DNA of 64,000 nucleotides from Crossaster papposus (Eukaryota; Echinodermata; Asteroidea; Velatida; Solasteridae): contig JBAIAA010000261.1 of the NCBI GenBank assembly GCA_037893245.1, forward strand, positions 310,001-374,000, written 5' to 3'. Positions 32,161-41,634 of this stretch are shown in pieces. A program made the position numbers and the translations under genes. The notes beneath the pieces were generated by a model. The model had not been told where the DNA came from. It did not search any database and worked only from the letters and a program-made list of their open reading frames with translations. Position 1 is the first letter of the stretch. Each line of letters opens with the position of its first letter.

Positions 32161-32296
32161 TAAAAAGCCAATTTATATTTAAAACAGTAAAACAAGATTC
32201 GGTTAAATTTCCTGTCATTGGAACAGGAGCCCTAAAATATTTAAACTGTTTGCATAACACTGATTATAATTGGTGTCATTTTGGTGTCATTGCCAG

Positions 32297-32410
32297 CGAG
32301 TGCCTTTCAACATAGACTCACTGGAAGCAATAGACGAGCTGGGGTTTGGCAGCTGTGGGCACGTAATACGAATGAGACACAAGGAAACGAGAACCATCGT
32401 TGCCGTCAAG
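32297..32410 (+). CDS. MAP2K7: MKK7 exon 4, copy a (P-loop and VAVK), intact
   Basis: Acceptor TCATTGCCAG, donor GTACGTAC. 114 nt, 38 codons, phase 0 at both ends: RVPFNIDSLEAIDELGFGSC then GHVIRMRHKETRTIVAVK. It carries the glycine-rich loop (GFGSCG) and the ATP-anchoring Lys, so every active isoform needs exactly one such exon. It is the first of four tandem copies and the only one whose upstream intron is not derived from the dispersed repeat. The acceptor lacks a strong pyrimidine tract. Confidence 0.93.
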
Positions 32411-32515
32411 GTACGTACAAAATATAGCTACACGCGCGTCCGGGAAGTACAAATGATACGCTGCTAGGTGACTTCATCCCGGTGAGTATCCAGCTCGCTG
32501 CCGTGTCATTGCCAG

Positions 32516-32630
32516 TGAGTGCCTTTCAACATAGACTCACTGTAAAGCAATAGACGAGCTGGGGTTTGGCAGCTGTGGGCACGTAATACGAATGAGACAC
32601 AAGGAAACGAGAACCATCGTTGCCGTCAAG
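32516..32630 (+). pseudogene. MAP2K7: MKK7 exon 4, copy b, broken
   Basis: 115 nt. The first codon is TGA instead of CGA (a CpG transition). The segment CTG-GAA-GCA has become CTG-TAA-AGCA, giving a second stop and a +1 insertion. The 3' three-quarters and the donor are otherwise identical to copy a. If spliced in, it would truncate the kinase before its P-loop. Confidence 0.92.
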
Positions 32631-32735
32631 GTACGTACAAAATATAACTACACGCGCGTCCGGGAAGTAACAATGATTCACTGCCAGGTGACGTCATCCT
32701 GGTGAGTATCCAGCTCGCTGTTGTGTCATTGCCAG

Positions 32736-32849
32736 CGACCGCCTTTCAACATAGACTCGCTGGAAGCAATAGACGAGCTGGGGTTTGGCAGCTGTGGGCA
32801 CGTAATACGAATGAGACACAAGGAAACGAGAACCATCGTTGCCGTCAAG
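32736..32849 (+). CDS. MAP2K7: MKK7 exon 4, copy c, intact alternative
   Basis: 114 nt, phase 0, differing from copy a by Val2 to Pro (CGA-CCG for CGA-GTG) and a silent TCA/TCG change. Splice sites match copy a, but its upstream sequence (acceptor side) comes from the dispersed repeat. It could replace copy a in transcripts, or both could be included as a 38-residue duplication of the P-loop. Whether it is used cannot be seen from sequence. Confidence 0.85.
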
Positions 32850-32956
32850 GTACGTACAAATTATTACTACACGCGCGTCCGGGAAGTACAAATGATACGC
32901 TGCCAGGTGACGTCATCCGTGGGTGAGTATCCAGCTCGCTGCCGTGTCATTGCCAG

Positions 32957-33075
32957 TGAGTGCCTTTCAACATACCGTAGACTCACTGGAAGCAAAAGAC
33001 GAACTGGGGTTTGGCAGCTGTGGGCACGTAATACGAATGAGACACAAGGAAACGAGAACCATCGTTGCCGTCAAG
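32957..33075 (+). pseudogene. MAP2K7: MKK7 exon 4, copy d, broken
   Basis: 119 nt. The first codon is TGA, and a 5-bp insertion (CCGTA) after AACATA shifts the frame. There is also an Ile to Lys change (GCA-AAA). The downstream P-loop and VAVK codons survive, but not in the frame required from exon 3. Confidence 0.92.
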
Positions 33076-33097
33076 GTACGTACACAAAATAACTACA

Positions 33098-33495
33098 CAT
33101 GCGACCGGGAAGTACAAATGATTCGCTGCCAGGTGACGTCATCCGTCGGTGAGTATCCAGCTCGCTGCCGTGCGGTCTTCATTTCTGGTAGCACCAAACA
33201 TTCCTTCTGCAACCCGCCTCGTAGACATGTAGTCTGTGGCATGTAATCTTGACAGAACCAGTCTTGGTAAGGGTAATAGATTTCCATCATTGACTGAAGA
33301 AGAACTTGAATATATTGTACTGAATAAAGATGTAAAATCTACAATCTACATTAATTTGTACAATCAACAAGACAGTTAATATTTATGAGGTGTAGGTCAG
33401 CTCGACTACCTCCCTCTGCTTCTGGATGTAGTCAAGCTGACCTACACCTCGGGCCCAGTAATTCCCACTACTTCCCCTCAAACCATGCTGTATTT
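33098..33495. repeat. Second copy of the linker-type dispersed repeat
   Basis: It aligns with 23103-23487 from CCGGGAAGTACAAATGATT through TGACGTCA (33134-33141), TCTGGTAGCACCAAACATTC and TTGAATATATTGTACTG to AACCATGCTGTA. The 34-codon frame of the other copy is broken here after VLNKDVKST. A different hairpin (GGTCAGCTCGACTAC / GTAGTCAAGCTGACC, 33397-33450) occupies its right part. Confidence 0.7.
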
Positions 33496-33507
33496 TGTAT
33501 ACAATAG

Positions 33508-36498
33508 AAGTCTGCCAAACGGCAGACTTCTATTCCCCCCATTATAACAGACAGAAATGTCCATCACTGGGCTCATTGTCACCGTAATCGTGGAGTTAAC
33601 CTGTCTAATTTGAAACAAGTGGCTAATTCCTATATACCACCTCCTACATCCCTTAATGCTTGTTTATGGAACATTCATTCTGCCGCTAATAAATCCGTTC
33701 AAATTGCGGATTATGTTGAAGAACATGATATTGATTTGTTGATACTGACAGAGACATGGCTTCGTGATAATGATACAGTCATCATCGGGGAGTTGACACC
33801 TCCTGGATACTCGTACCTTAATGTACCTCGCCCCTCTGGTACCCGCGGTGGTGGAATTGGAATTGTCTCCAAAACCTTTCTCAAACTGCGTCAGATCCCA
33901 CAAGAACGGCATACCACGTATTTTGAAAGTGTATGCGCCACTGATTCCGCCAAGCATTTGAACCTTGTTGCTATTTATAGACCACCCCCGTCTCCTGCGA
34001 ATGGCTTCACAACATCTGATTTTTTGAATGAATTTGACTGTTTTGTTGATGACATATCTTTATGCCCTGGAAAACTGCTACTTGTTGGCGATCTAAACAT
34101 CTACTGGGATGATCAAAACAGAAGTGACGTCAAGCAGTATGCCTCCATTATATCATCTGCCAACTTGCAACAACATATTGGCACTCCCACCCACCAACAT
34201 GGACACATATTAGACCATGTTTTGTCATGTCCTGATGACAACCTTGTTAGTGATTGCAGTGTTCATCAAAACCTGTTGTCTGATCACCATAGCGTTCTTT
34301 TCAAAGTTAATCTTCCAAAGCCTTTGCCTCAGCGAATCAAACAAACTGTCAGGAACTACAAGACTATTAATGCTGAGCAATTTTCGGAGACTTTAAATCG
34401 CAAACTGAATCCTGTCCCAGCTATGAACAATGTTGATGATTTGTTTAGTTGGTATATTTCGGAAACGTCTGAATCTATTGACCAATTTGCACCTTCTTCT
34501 ATTCGTACCCGCTCTATCAGAACCCGTATGCCATGGTATAATGACCATGTCCACGTTGCTCGCCGTGAACGACGTAGAGCTGAAAGAAAGTGGCAACAGA
34601 CTCGTACAGATGAAGATCGTGATCTCTTTGTGACCAAGAACAATGAAGTTAAAACCTGCATCTTGAAAGCAAAGCAGTCATATTTTTCTAACAAGCTTTC
34701 AAATGCTGATAACAAAACGATTTTCAGTACTGTAAACATTCTGCTGAATAAGCAATCCAAACATCTTCCTGCTCATGATGACCCCAAGGAACTGAGTAAG
34801 AAATTTTCCAAGTTTTTTGTTTCCAAGATCCGCAAGATTCGCGATGGCTTGGAAAGCAATGTGCGTGAAGCGAGCCTAAATGGTAATCTTCCTGATGACA
34901 CATTCCCCAGCATCTGTACCCCCATGACTAATTTTCACACCTTTACAGAAGAGGCGGTGATGCGTGTCATCTCAAAATCATCCAATGCATCCTGTCTTCT
35001 TGACCCCCAACCCACGTGGTTGCTCAAGGAACACATACGGCATCATCTCCCTGCATTGACTGCTATTGTTAATGCTTCCTTAACATCTGGGGTGTTTCCC
35101 AAGTCAGCTCACCATGCCGTTGTTACACCGTTACTCAAGAAGCCCTCCCTTGATGAGGACAATCTTCAAAATTACAGACCTGTCAGCAATTTAATGCACT
35201 CGGCCAAGATCATTGAAAAATGCGCCGCAGTTCAGCTTATACAACATCTGAATACCAACAAACTCACAGACCCCCTCCAGTCCGCATATAAAGCTATGCA
35301 TAGCACAGAGAGTGCACTTATCAAAGTTACAAAGGACATCATCTCTGAAATGGATTCTAAGAGAGTGGTGTTGATGGTGTTGTTGGATATGAGTGCTGCT
35401 TTCGACACTGTAGATCATAACATCCTCTTAAGTCGACTTGAAAAGCGTTTTGCTGTAACTGGTGTCGCTCTCAAATGGGTTGCATCATATTTGCAGGGGT
35501 GGTTAAGTCAAGTCAACATAGGAGGTCACCTGTCGGACCCATCTGTAGCTGATTTTGGAGTACCACAAGGATCAGTGCTCGGTCCCCTGACATTCACTAC
35601 CTACATTGCACCAGTTGGAGAAATTGCTCGAAAACACAATATAGACTATCATATATATGCTGATGACACTCAATTGTACACATCATTTAATCCTCGTGTG
35701 CCTGGTGATCTCGAAGCCTTTCTTACCACTCTTAACGCCTGCATATCTGAAATTCGTTCATGGATGTCAGTAAATTACCTCAAACTGAATGACTCTAAAA
35801 CGGAGTTTTTTGTGGCAGGTTCAACCTATAGTCTCAGACTCCTTCCTCCATTGAAACTCACTATTGGTACATCAAATATTAAACCTTCCGACATTATTCG
35901 AAACCTGGGAGTCTTCTTCAATTCAACTATGTCATTCTCAAATCTTGTCAACCGTCTCCGCCAAACCATCAACTTTCAAATCAAAAACTTATGGCGTATC
36001 CGTAGATTTATTGACATTGACACCTCCCACCATGTTGCGCGAGCTTTAATTACATCACGGCTCGACTACTGTAATGCCCTTTTCACTCACTTGTCGTCTA
36101 AAGACACTACTCGCCTTCAGCGTCTCCAAAATAGCGCTGCGAGGGCCGTTTATGCAGTTGGGAGAAGAGTTGAGGTGGCACCTTTACTGAACGAGCTCCA
36201 CTGGCTTCCAATCTCTAAGCGGATCCTCTTCAAAGTTTTGCTGTATGTTTTTAAATGTTTAAACAATCACGCCCCATTGTATCTTTCGGACTATTTCACA
36301 AAATATGCTCCAGCTCGCCCACTAAGATCCTCTATGGACTCCACCCGCTTGACTATGCCAAAAGTCAGTAACTCAGTATTTGCAGAAAAAAGATTCAATA
36401 TCATTGCTGTTAAGGCCTGGAATGGACTGCCTTCTGCCATCAGAGCTGCGCAATCTGTTGACAGTTTCAAGAAACTTTTGAAATCATATTTATTTTAA
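33508..36498 (+). CDS. LINE-C ORF2 (L2/CR1 type), 5'-truncated
   Basis: The frame is open from 33508 with no convincing ATG; the first conserved residues (HRNRGVNLSNLKQV) suggest truncation just before the endonuclease. From 33610 it spans about 962 codons. Endonuclease: LWNIHSAANK (~20), TETWL (~48), IYRPPPS (~120), GDLNIYWDD (~160), SDHHSVLF (~222). RT: NYRPVSNLMHSAKIIEK (~520), LDMSAAFDTVDHN (~595), GVPQGSVLGPLTF (~650), IYADDTQLY (~682). The tail segment is LNELHWLPISKRILFKVLL (~860). No internal stop, so probably young. The 3' end has AAAGCGTTCTAAATGCC and an ATT repeat to about 36592. Confidence 0.94.
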   Translation, partial: KSAKRQTSIPPIITDRNVHHWAHCHRNRGVNLSNLKQVANSYIPPPTSLNACLWNIHSAANKSVQIADYVEEHDIDLLILTETWLRDNDTVIIGELTPPGYSYLNVPRPSGTRGGGIGIVSKTFLKLRQIPQERHTTYFESVCATDSAKHLNLVAIYRPPPSPANGFTTSDFLNEFDCFVDDISLCPGKLLLVGDLNIYWDDQNRSDVKQYASIISSANLQQHIGTPTHQHGHILDHVLSCPDDNLVSDCSVHQNLLSDHHSVLFKVNLPKPLPQRIKQTVRNYKTINAEQFSETLNRKLNPVPAMNNVDDLFSWYISETSESIDQFAPSSIRTRSIRTRMPWYNDHVHVARRERRRAERKWQQTRTDEDRDLFVTKNNEVKTCILKAKQSYFSNKLSNADNKTIFSTVNILLNKQSKHLPAHDDPKELSKKFSKFFVSKIRKIRDGLESNVREASLNGNLPDDTFPSICTPMTNFHTFTEEAVMRVISKSSNASCLLDPQPTWLLKEHIRHHLPALTAIVNASLTSGVFPKSAHHAVVTPLLKKPSLDEDNLQNYRPVSNLMHSAKIIEKCAAVQLIQHLNTNKLTDPLQSAYKAMHSTESALIKVTKDIISEMDSKRVVLMVLLDMSAAFDTVDHNILLSRLEKRFAVTGVALKWVASYLQGWLSQVNIGGHLSDPSVADFGVPQGSVLGPLTFTTYIAPVGEIARKHNIDYHIYADDTQLYTSFNPRVPGDLEAFLTTLNACISEIRSWMSVNYLKLNDSKTEFFVAGSTYSLRLLPPLKLTIGTSNIKPSDIIRNLGVFFNSTMSFSNLVNRLRQTINFQIKNLWRIRRFIDIDTSHHVARALITSRLDYCNALFTHLSSKDTTRLQRLQNSAARAVYAVGRRVEVAPLLNELHWLPISKRILFKVLLYVFKCLNNHAPLYLSDYFTKYAPARPLRSSMDSTRLTMPKVSNSVFAEKRFNIIAVKAWNGLPSAIRAAQSVDSFKKLLKSYLF

Positions 36499-36592
36499 TC
36501 ATGTGTTCTTGAATTTATTAATGGTTGACCTTTGTACACGCTTTGGTACTCTTGTGTAAAGCGTTCTAAATGCCTATTATTATTATTATTAT

Positions 36593-36944
36593 ACAACAGT
36601 GTTTATGCAGCAGTCAATTGGAGTCTTGAACCTACATGTACCCTCCTCAAGCCTAGACTCTTACATGTCTTCACCTTCCAGACAATAAGATTACAATGAT
36701 AGTGAGTTGATTCTTCACATTGGTAGTTCAAGACAGAAGGTGAACAAGTGTGAAGGAGTGTTCTTTCAAGAATCCCGTTGAGTGCTGCATAAGCCCTAAT
36801 CCATTGAGTACTTTAACTAAAAAGTATCCTGAATGACCCCCAAAATCCACCAAGTTTGTCATAATGCAAAAACCGCTGGTGTCCTGAGTCCATCAGAATT
36901 CACCAGTATAAATTCTGGGGATGTCCTGAATCCATTAAAAGATC
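36593..36944. other. Intron 4, no feature recognised
   Basis: Non-coding. CTGAATCC/CTGAGTCC motifs recur at 36830-36940. The stretch ends at a partial Kolobok-like MITE. Confidence 0.35.
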
Positions 36945-37120
36945 GCGAAAAAACAACATAAGAACAACATAACAACCACTGCCCGACGCCTTGCTTTTCT
37001 TGGCATCCATGATTGTAAAACTTTGAGTTAAACGATATTTACTATAAAATACCTGTACAACCCCCCCAAATTCGACCTATTCATTATAATTCAAGCAATT
37101 ACCAATGGTGTATCCTACAT
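36945..37120. mobile_element. Kolobok-like MITE, partial
   Basis: It starts inside the family at GATCGCGAAAAAAC and keeps the right end CCAATGGTGTATCCTAC followed by TTTAA at 37121-37125. The left half is missing. Confidence 0.6.
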
Positions 37121-37185
37121 TTTAACTGGTGAGTAGAAGGAAACCATGGATTTTAAGACGTGACTTTCCTGTTCTTTTTCTACAG

Positions 37186-37305
37186 CAAATGAGACGGTCA
37201 GGGAATAAGGAGGAGAATAAGAGGATACTGATGGATCTGGAGGTGGTTCTCAAGAGTCATAACTGTCCCTTCATTGTGCAATGCCTGGGGGCCCTGGTCA
37301 ATCCG
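37186..37305 (+). CDS. MAP2K7: MKK7 exon 5 (alpha-C helix)
   Basis: Acceptor TTTTTCTACAG, donor GTAACA, phase 0 at both ends. It encodes QMRRSGNKEENKRILMDLEV then VLKSHNCPFIVQCLGALVNP (155-194), nearly identical to vertebrate MKK7. It must directly follow one intact exon 4 copy. Confidence 0.95.
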
Positions 37306-37352
37306 GTAACACTTTTTTTTTGTCTCAAAGGACTTTTGTATTCAGGAATTAA

Positions 37353-37564
37353 CCAGTTCGCGCCGGGATTATTTTAACATCACCGAGCCGAGTGGCGGGA
37401 TTATTTTTAACTAAACTCGAACCGAAGCGGGTTCAGGCCGATAGTGCCGGGAAGCACATCCACGCATTTCCGGCCTTGCTCGCTGCTGACAGACATTTCC
37501 GAACGAATTCGTTTTGAATTTGGGGAAAACTTTGCATTTATATACGTCATCCGGCGCGAACTGG
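37353..37564. mobile_element. piggyBac-like MITE, TTAA target, copy 3
   Basis: CCAGTTCGCGCCGGG and CCGGCGCGAACTGG flanked by TTAA (37349-37352 and 37565-37568). It lies 44 bp after the exon 5 donor. Confidence 0.78.
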
Positions 37565-37679
37565 TTAACAAAGAAATCATCCAAGGAATATTAAAAAATC
37601 TCTGTAAGACCTTTGTGAATCCCCGAGGCACAGAACAAGACTTCTCACACATGCAGAGACCTCAAATTTTCTTTTCCAA

Positions 37680-38085
37680 GAAACCCCGAGGTCCCCACCT
37701 CCCCCCCCCGGAACCCCGAGACTCCCTAAAGACCTCGAGTCCCCCCCAGGGACCTTTAGTTTCCCCAGGGACCTTCAGTTTCCCCAGGGACCTTCAGTTC
37801 TCCCAGAGACCTAAAGTTCCTCCAGGGACCTAAAGTTCCTCCAGGGACCTTCAGTTCCCCCAGGGACCTCGAGTTCTCCCAGAGACCTCGAGTTCCCCCA
37901 GAGACCTCGAGTTCCCCCAGAGACCTCGAGTTCCCCCAGAGACCTCGAGTTCCTCCAGGGGACCTAAAGTTTCCCCCGGGGACCTAAGTTTCCCAAGGGA
38001 CCTCGAGTTCCCCCCATGGACCTAAGTTTCCCAAGGGACCTCGAGTTCCCCCAGGAAAATTAAGTTTTCCCAGGGACCCTTCATT
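37680..38085. repeat. 19-bp minisatellite in intron 5
   Basis: Tandem units around CCCCCAGAGACCTCGAGTT, with variants GGGACCTAAAGTTTCC and GGGACCTTCAGTTCC. Roughly 20 diverged copies. Confidence 0.9.
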
Positions 38086-38233
38086 GTGCTTTCCTTGTGC
38101 CCTCAATCCTGCCGATTTCTCCAGCGCTTCAATTTCCGAAGCCCCTCACTCCATCGAAATCCTCCATTATTACAGGATTTTGGAGGAATTGGGACGGTGA
38201 TCAACGGTCCAACGTTTTTGTTTTCTTTCACAG

Positions 38234-38341
38234 AGTGAGGTTTGGATCTGCATGGAGCAGATGGCCACCTGTCTGGAGAAGCTCCTCAAGAAATTAAGAG
38301 AGCCCATCCCCGAACAGATCATCGGCAAGATGGTGGTTGCA
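38234..38341 (+). CDS. MAP2K7: MKK7 exon 6
   Basis: Acceptor TTTTCTTTCACAG, donor GTAAGT. 36 codons (195-230): SEVWICMEQMATCLEKLLKK then LREPIPEQIIGKMVVA, matching the hinge and alpha-D/E region of MKK7 (DVFIAMELMGTCAEKL...). Confidence 0.95.
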
Positions 38342-38573
38342 GTAAGTGGACTAAATATTTGTCGTCTGTTTGTCAAGTAAATTTGACTTCCAGTCTCCAT
38401 AGATATTACAGCTTAAAAAGTAAAACAAATATCATGGGGCTGACTTGATTTCATCATATGGTTTGTTAGTGTAGAATGTTCAAACCAAAGCATTTACAAG
38501 CATCAACACAAAGCTACACAATTGTTATTGTGTTTCCTAAACAGGGCGATAACTAGTCCTAAATTCTGTATAT

Positions 38574-39022
38574 GTGACCCGCTCCAGGAAAAGGTGACAT
38601 AAGTCGCGCTATGCATTTATGAGTAATGGCCTGTTAAAGTTAATAGGGTAAATACTTTTGTCAAAATCTGATTTTCATTTTTTGTCTTAAATGACATCTT
38701 TAATATCCAAAGTTTCAGATTTAATTAACAAAAAGCTGGAATTTGATAAATAAAGTTAAATGTAATATGTTCGAATGATTCGAATGCATGGTTCCAATGT
38801 ATTGTCTTAGTTTTGTTGTGTTTCGAAGCCTGTTTGCTCAGTTGTGTATTTTAAATTCCATGAAACCATTAATATGCAAAAACGTCATATCACCAGAACG
38901 GGAGGGGCTATGGAGCTGTAATATGTACCAAATAAAAGCTTATATACTGGACTTTTTAATCATGTACATAACTCTACTTTTATTTTTTGCGACTTATGTC
39001 ACCTTTTCCTGGAGCGGGTTAC
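38574..39022. mobile_element. GTGACC-superfamily MITE, subfamily CGCTCCAGG
   Basis: Left end GTGACCCGCTCCAGGAAAAG then GTGACATAAGTCGC; right end is the inverse, ending GGAGCGGGTTAC. ATAT flanks both sides (38570-38573 and 39023-39026). Confidence 0.82.
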
Positions 39023-39226
39023 ATATCTCTGTTATTTAAGTTTGAAGTTAAGTTCTTTTGAGAAAAGAAATGTGTAACTTCTCCATGCTTTTATGGATTT
39101 TTTTGAAACTTGAAATGCAGTGACCTTTAGGTGAGAAGACACAATTGTTCTTCGGATTACTGAGGTCTTGGTCAAAAGGCAGAACGATAACCTTTTTTTG
39201 TCTTCCAATTTTGTCCCATTTTACAG

Positions 39227-39278
39227 ATTGTGAGTGCGCTGGATTATCTAAAAGAAGTACACGGTGTCATGCACAGAG
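39227..39278 (+). CDS. MAP2K7: MKK7 exon 7 (HR of HRD)
   Basis: Acceptor CCATTTTACAG, donor GTAAGA. It encodes IVSALDYLKEVHGVMHR (231-247) plus one base; the split codon becomes Asp248 with exon 8, restoring the catalytic HRD. Confidence 0.94.
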
Positions 39279-39494
39279 GTAAGAATGTAATTTAATCGGC
39301 TTTCCTTGAATGAATCTTGTGAGCCTACTACTGCTGTACGTCTTCACCAAGTTTTGTACATTAGTAGTTTCATACAAAGACCCCAGTCGGGTGTTATTGA
39401 TCATTTATTTAAACAGTGCCCTCTTGTGTTTCTTCTGGAAAAGCTATCTGTACTGGGAACCCCATTTTATGTATGTGGCGCCCTCTGTTGTTAA

Positions 39495-39977
39495 AAGTAG
39501 GATACACCATTTGCTCAATCAATTGTGACTGGCTCTACAAAAAGGTGTATTAAGTCGCGCTGTGCACTATCATGTAATGGCCCACTCAACGTTGAGAGGG
39601 TAAACATTTTATCAAAATGTGATTTTCATTTTTTGTCATAAATGACATATTTAATACCTACAGTTTAAGGTTTCATTCAAAGAAATGTTGATTTTGTTAA
39701 ATAAAGTGGGGAAAAATACCATTTTGTGTGCATCGTTCTGTTGTAGTACAACAGAACCGGCTATTTCAAAGCCTGTTTTCTCAGTTGTGTAATTTGAACT
39801 TCAAGGAAGTAATGAGAGGGGCTATGGAGCTCTATTATTTACTTAATACACCTTTTTGTAGAGCCGGTCACATTTTGCTGGATGCCCACAATCATTATTT
39901 AGTTTCAAAAAAGTAAGATATGTTTTAATAATTCAATAGTAAAAAGTGTTGATATCTGCAAATGATGTATCCTACTT
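39495..39977. mobile_element. Kolobok-like MITE split by a GTGACC element
   Basis: Ends AAGTAGGATACACCATTTGC and TGTATCCTACTT, with TTAA at 39491-39494 and 39978-39981. The interior is interrupted by 39525-39871. Without that insert the join near CAATCAATTTTGCTGGATGC matches the intact family copy at 50092-50473. Confidence 0.75.
39525..39871. mobile_element. GTGACC-superfamily MITE, subfamily GGCTCTAC, copy 2 (nested)
   Basis: GTGACTGGCTCTACAAAAAG at left, CCTTTTTGTAGAGCCGGTCAC-type inverse at right. Flanks AATT (left) and ATTT (right) differ by one base. Inserted into the Kolobok-like MITE. Confidence 0.78.
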
Positions 39978-40170
39978 TTAATGTTGATAAAGGTAATGAT
40001 AGGAGATTAATTTTGTTCACAACATCCACAAACCCTTAAATTTACCTCCGCCGAGTTCTGTCTCATTTGTGACACATACAAGCGTAGATACATTGTACAT
40101 GAAGATTAACTGTAAACATGTTAATAATAACACAAATTATGTACAGTACTTTGAAACCGACTCGGTAAAT

Positions 40171-40586
40171 GTGACCTGTCATCACAAAATGAGCGTAAAG
40201 TCGGCAAAATCAAAAATTGAGATATGGGTATTTCTAAATTCTGTGGAAACGGAGCTTTCCAATGGTATATAACACTTAATAGAGGTTTGATACTCAATAT
40301 TTTTTTTTATTTTTATTTTTTAGTCTGGAGTCTTAATACAGAGATTATGAGAAAACGGGCATTTCTTGTGTGAAAGGCATAGAAAGGCATAGTCAAAATT
40401 GTCTCAAAAACTAATTTTGTTTTTATCTGATCGTCCTGAAAAATTGGGAATTGATTGTTGGGGATTTAGTCTTTAAAAAAACCATATAATCTCAAAATCG
40501 ACCACCCCTTCAAATTTTGACTTTGACTGGCCGTACTGGGAAATCACTCCGTGCGACTTTACGCTCATTTTGTGATGACAGGTCAC
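40171..40586. mobile_element. GTGACC-superfamily MITE, subfamily TGTCATCAC, copy 1
   Basis: GTGACCTGTCATCACAAAAT with GAGCGTAAAGTCGG inside, and the inverse at the right. The ~100 bp to its left (40075-40170) are also repeated before the copy at 42996, so at least one of these two arose by a larger duplication. Its flanks (AAAT / ATTT) are not a direct repeat. Confidence 0.8.
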
Positions 40587-40654
40587 ATTTGGCCAGGACT
40601 GCTACACATTATTCAACCTAATGAGGAGAATCTTGTTTCTTTGATCTTCCTTAG

Positions 40655-40782
40655 ACGTGAAACCGTCCAACATGTTACTAGACGAGAAGGGCGTGGTCAA
40701 GTTGTGCGACTTCGGAATCAGTGGGCGGCTGGTGGATTCCAAGGCACGGACAAGGAGCGCCGGTTGCGTGGCGTACATGGCG
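40655..40782 (+). CDS. MAP2K7: MKK7 exon 8 (catalytic and activation loop)
   Basis: Acceptor GATCTTCCTTAG, donor GTAAGC. 42 codons after the split Asp: VKPSNMLLDEKGVVKLCDFG, then ISGRLVDSKARTRSAGCVAY and MA (249-290). It holds the metal-binding Asn253, DFG Asp266 and the two activation-loop phospho-acceptors Ser276 and Thr280. Confidence 0.96.
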
Positions 40783-40956
40783 GTAAGCAGAGCTAAAATG
40801 GGTCACAGAAAAAACTAAACATTTTATAATGAGTAATGTGGAACTTCTATTACCCCATTTTCCCAAAAGCAGCAAGTTAAAATTAAATAAAAAAAAAAAA
40901 ATCCAACCTATTTTTTTTTTGGAAGATAAATGTTTTCTGATTCCCTAAAACACTTA

Positions 40957-41463
40957 AGCCGTGTTCGCACTGGACTTTTGTGGGGGAAGTTTTTACTGAG
41001 ACGATGGTAAAAAAAAAATTGTCAAATGTTACCACTGTTCACACTTGGACTTTCGTCACGGGAACATTTTACCGAGACCGCGGGAGAAGTAGCCGAGCTG
41101 TCATTATATAATGACTCATGAAGGCGAACGTAATCACAATGCGATGTGCATGCATCAGCGCGTGCACGTAAACAATGCAAAGAGGGCATGCGCGGTGTCT
41201 TGTGTAGCATGAAATCGCACTGGGGGGGCCGGATGTACGTTTTCCTAAGCCGCTTTTACCGACTCGCGCTGTTCGCACTGGACATCTTCTAGGGAAAAGT
41301 TACCTGGAAAGTTTTCCCAGGTAGCAGTTGGCCGGTAAAAGTACCCACTGGACTCTGGGAAAAGTAACTGAGAGGAAAACGTCCTAGGCTGTTCGCACTG
41401 GACTTAAAATGTACCCATCGTCTCGGTAAGTTTTATCAAAAAAAGTCCAGTGCGAACAGGGCT
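40957..41463. mobile_element. Harbinger-type MITE (507 bp)
   Basis: TIRs AGCCGTGTTCGCACTGGACT and AGTCCAGTGCGAACAGGGCT flanked by TTA (40954-40956 and 41464-41466). The same GTTCGCACTGGAC motif recurs internally. A partial copy opens the window (1-59). Confidence 0.78.
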
Positions 41464-41634
41464 TTATATATTTTTCCCTACAAGGTGTTTTTGAGGTCGC
41501 AAAATCTTACCCCAAAAACATTTCCCCAAAAAATAATTAATAGAACTGGTCGAAAAAAGAGATTTAGAAAACGATAAAAAACATGTATTTTTCCAATCTG
41601 AATTCAGTGAAGGTACTGAAACTGTTATGTACAT

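Noticed and set aside
32923-33246. Continuous open frame through exon copy d as a usable exon
   Set aside because: It is open only because the 5-bp insertion changes frame; from the acceptor in the phase set by exon 3 it meets TGA at once.
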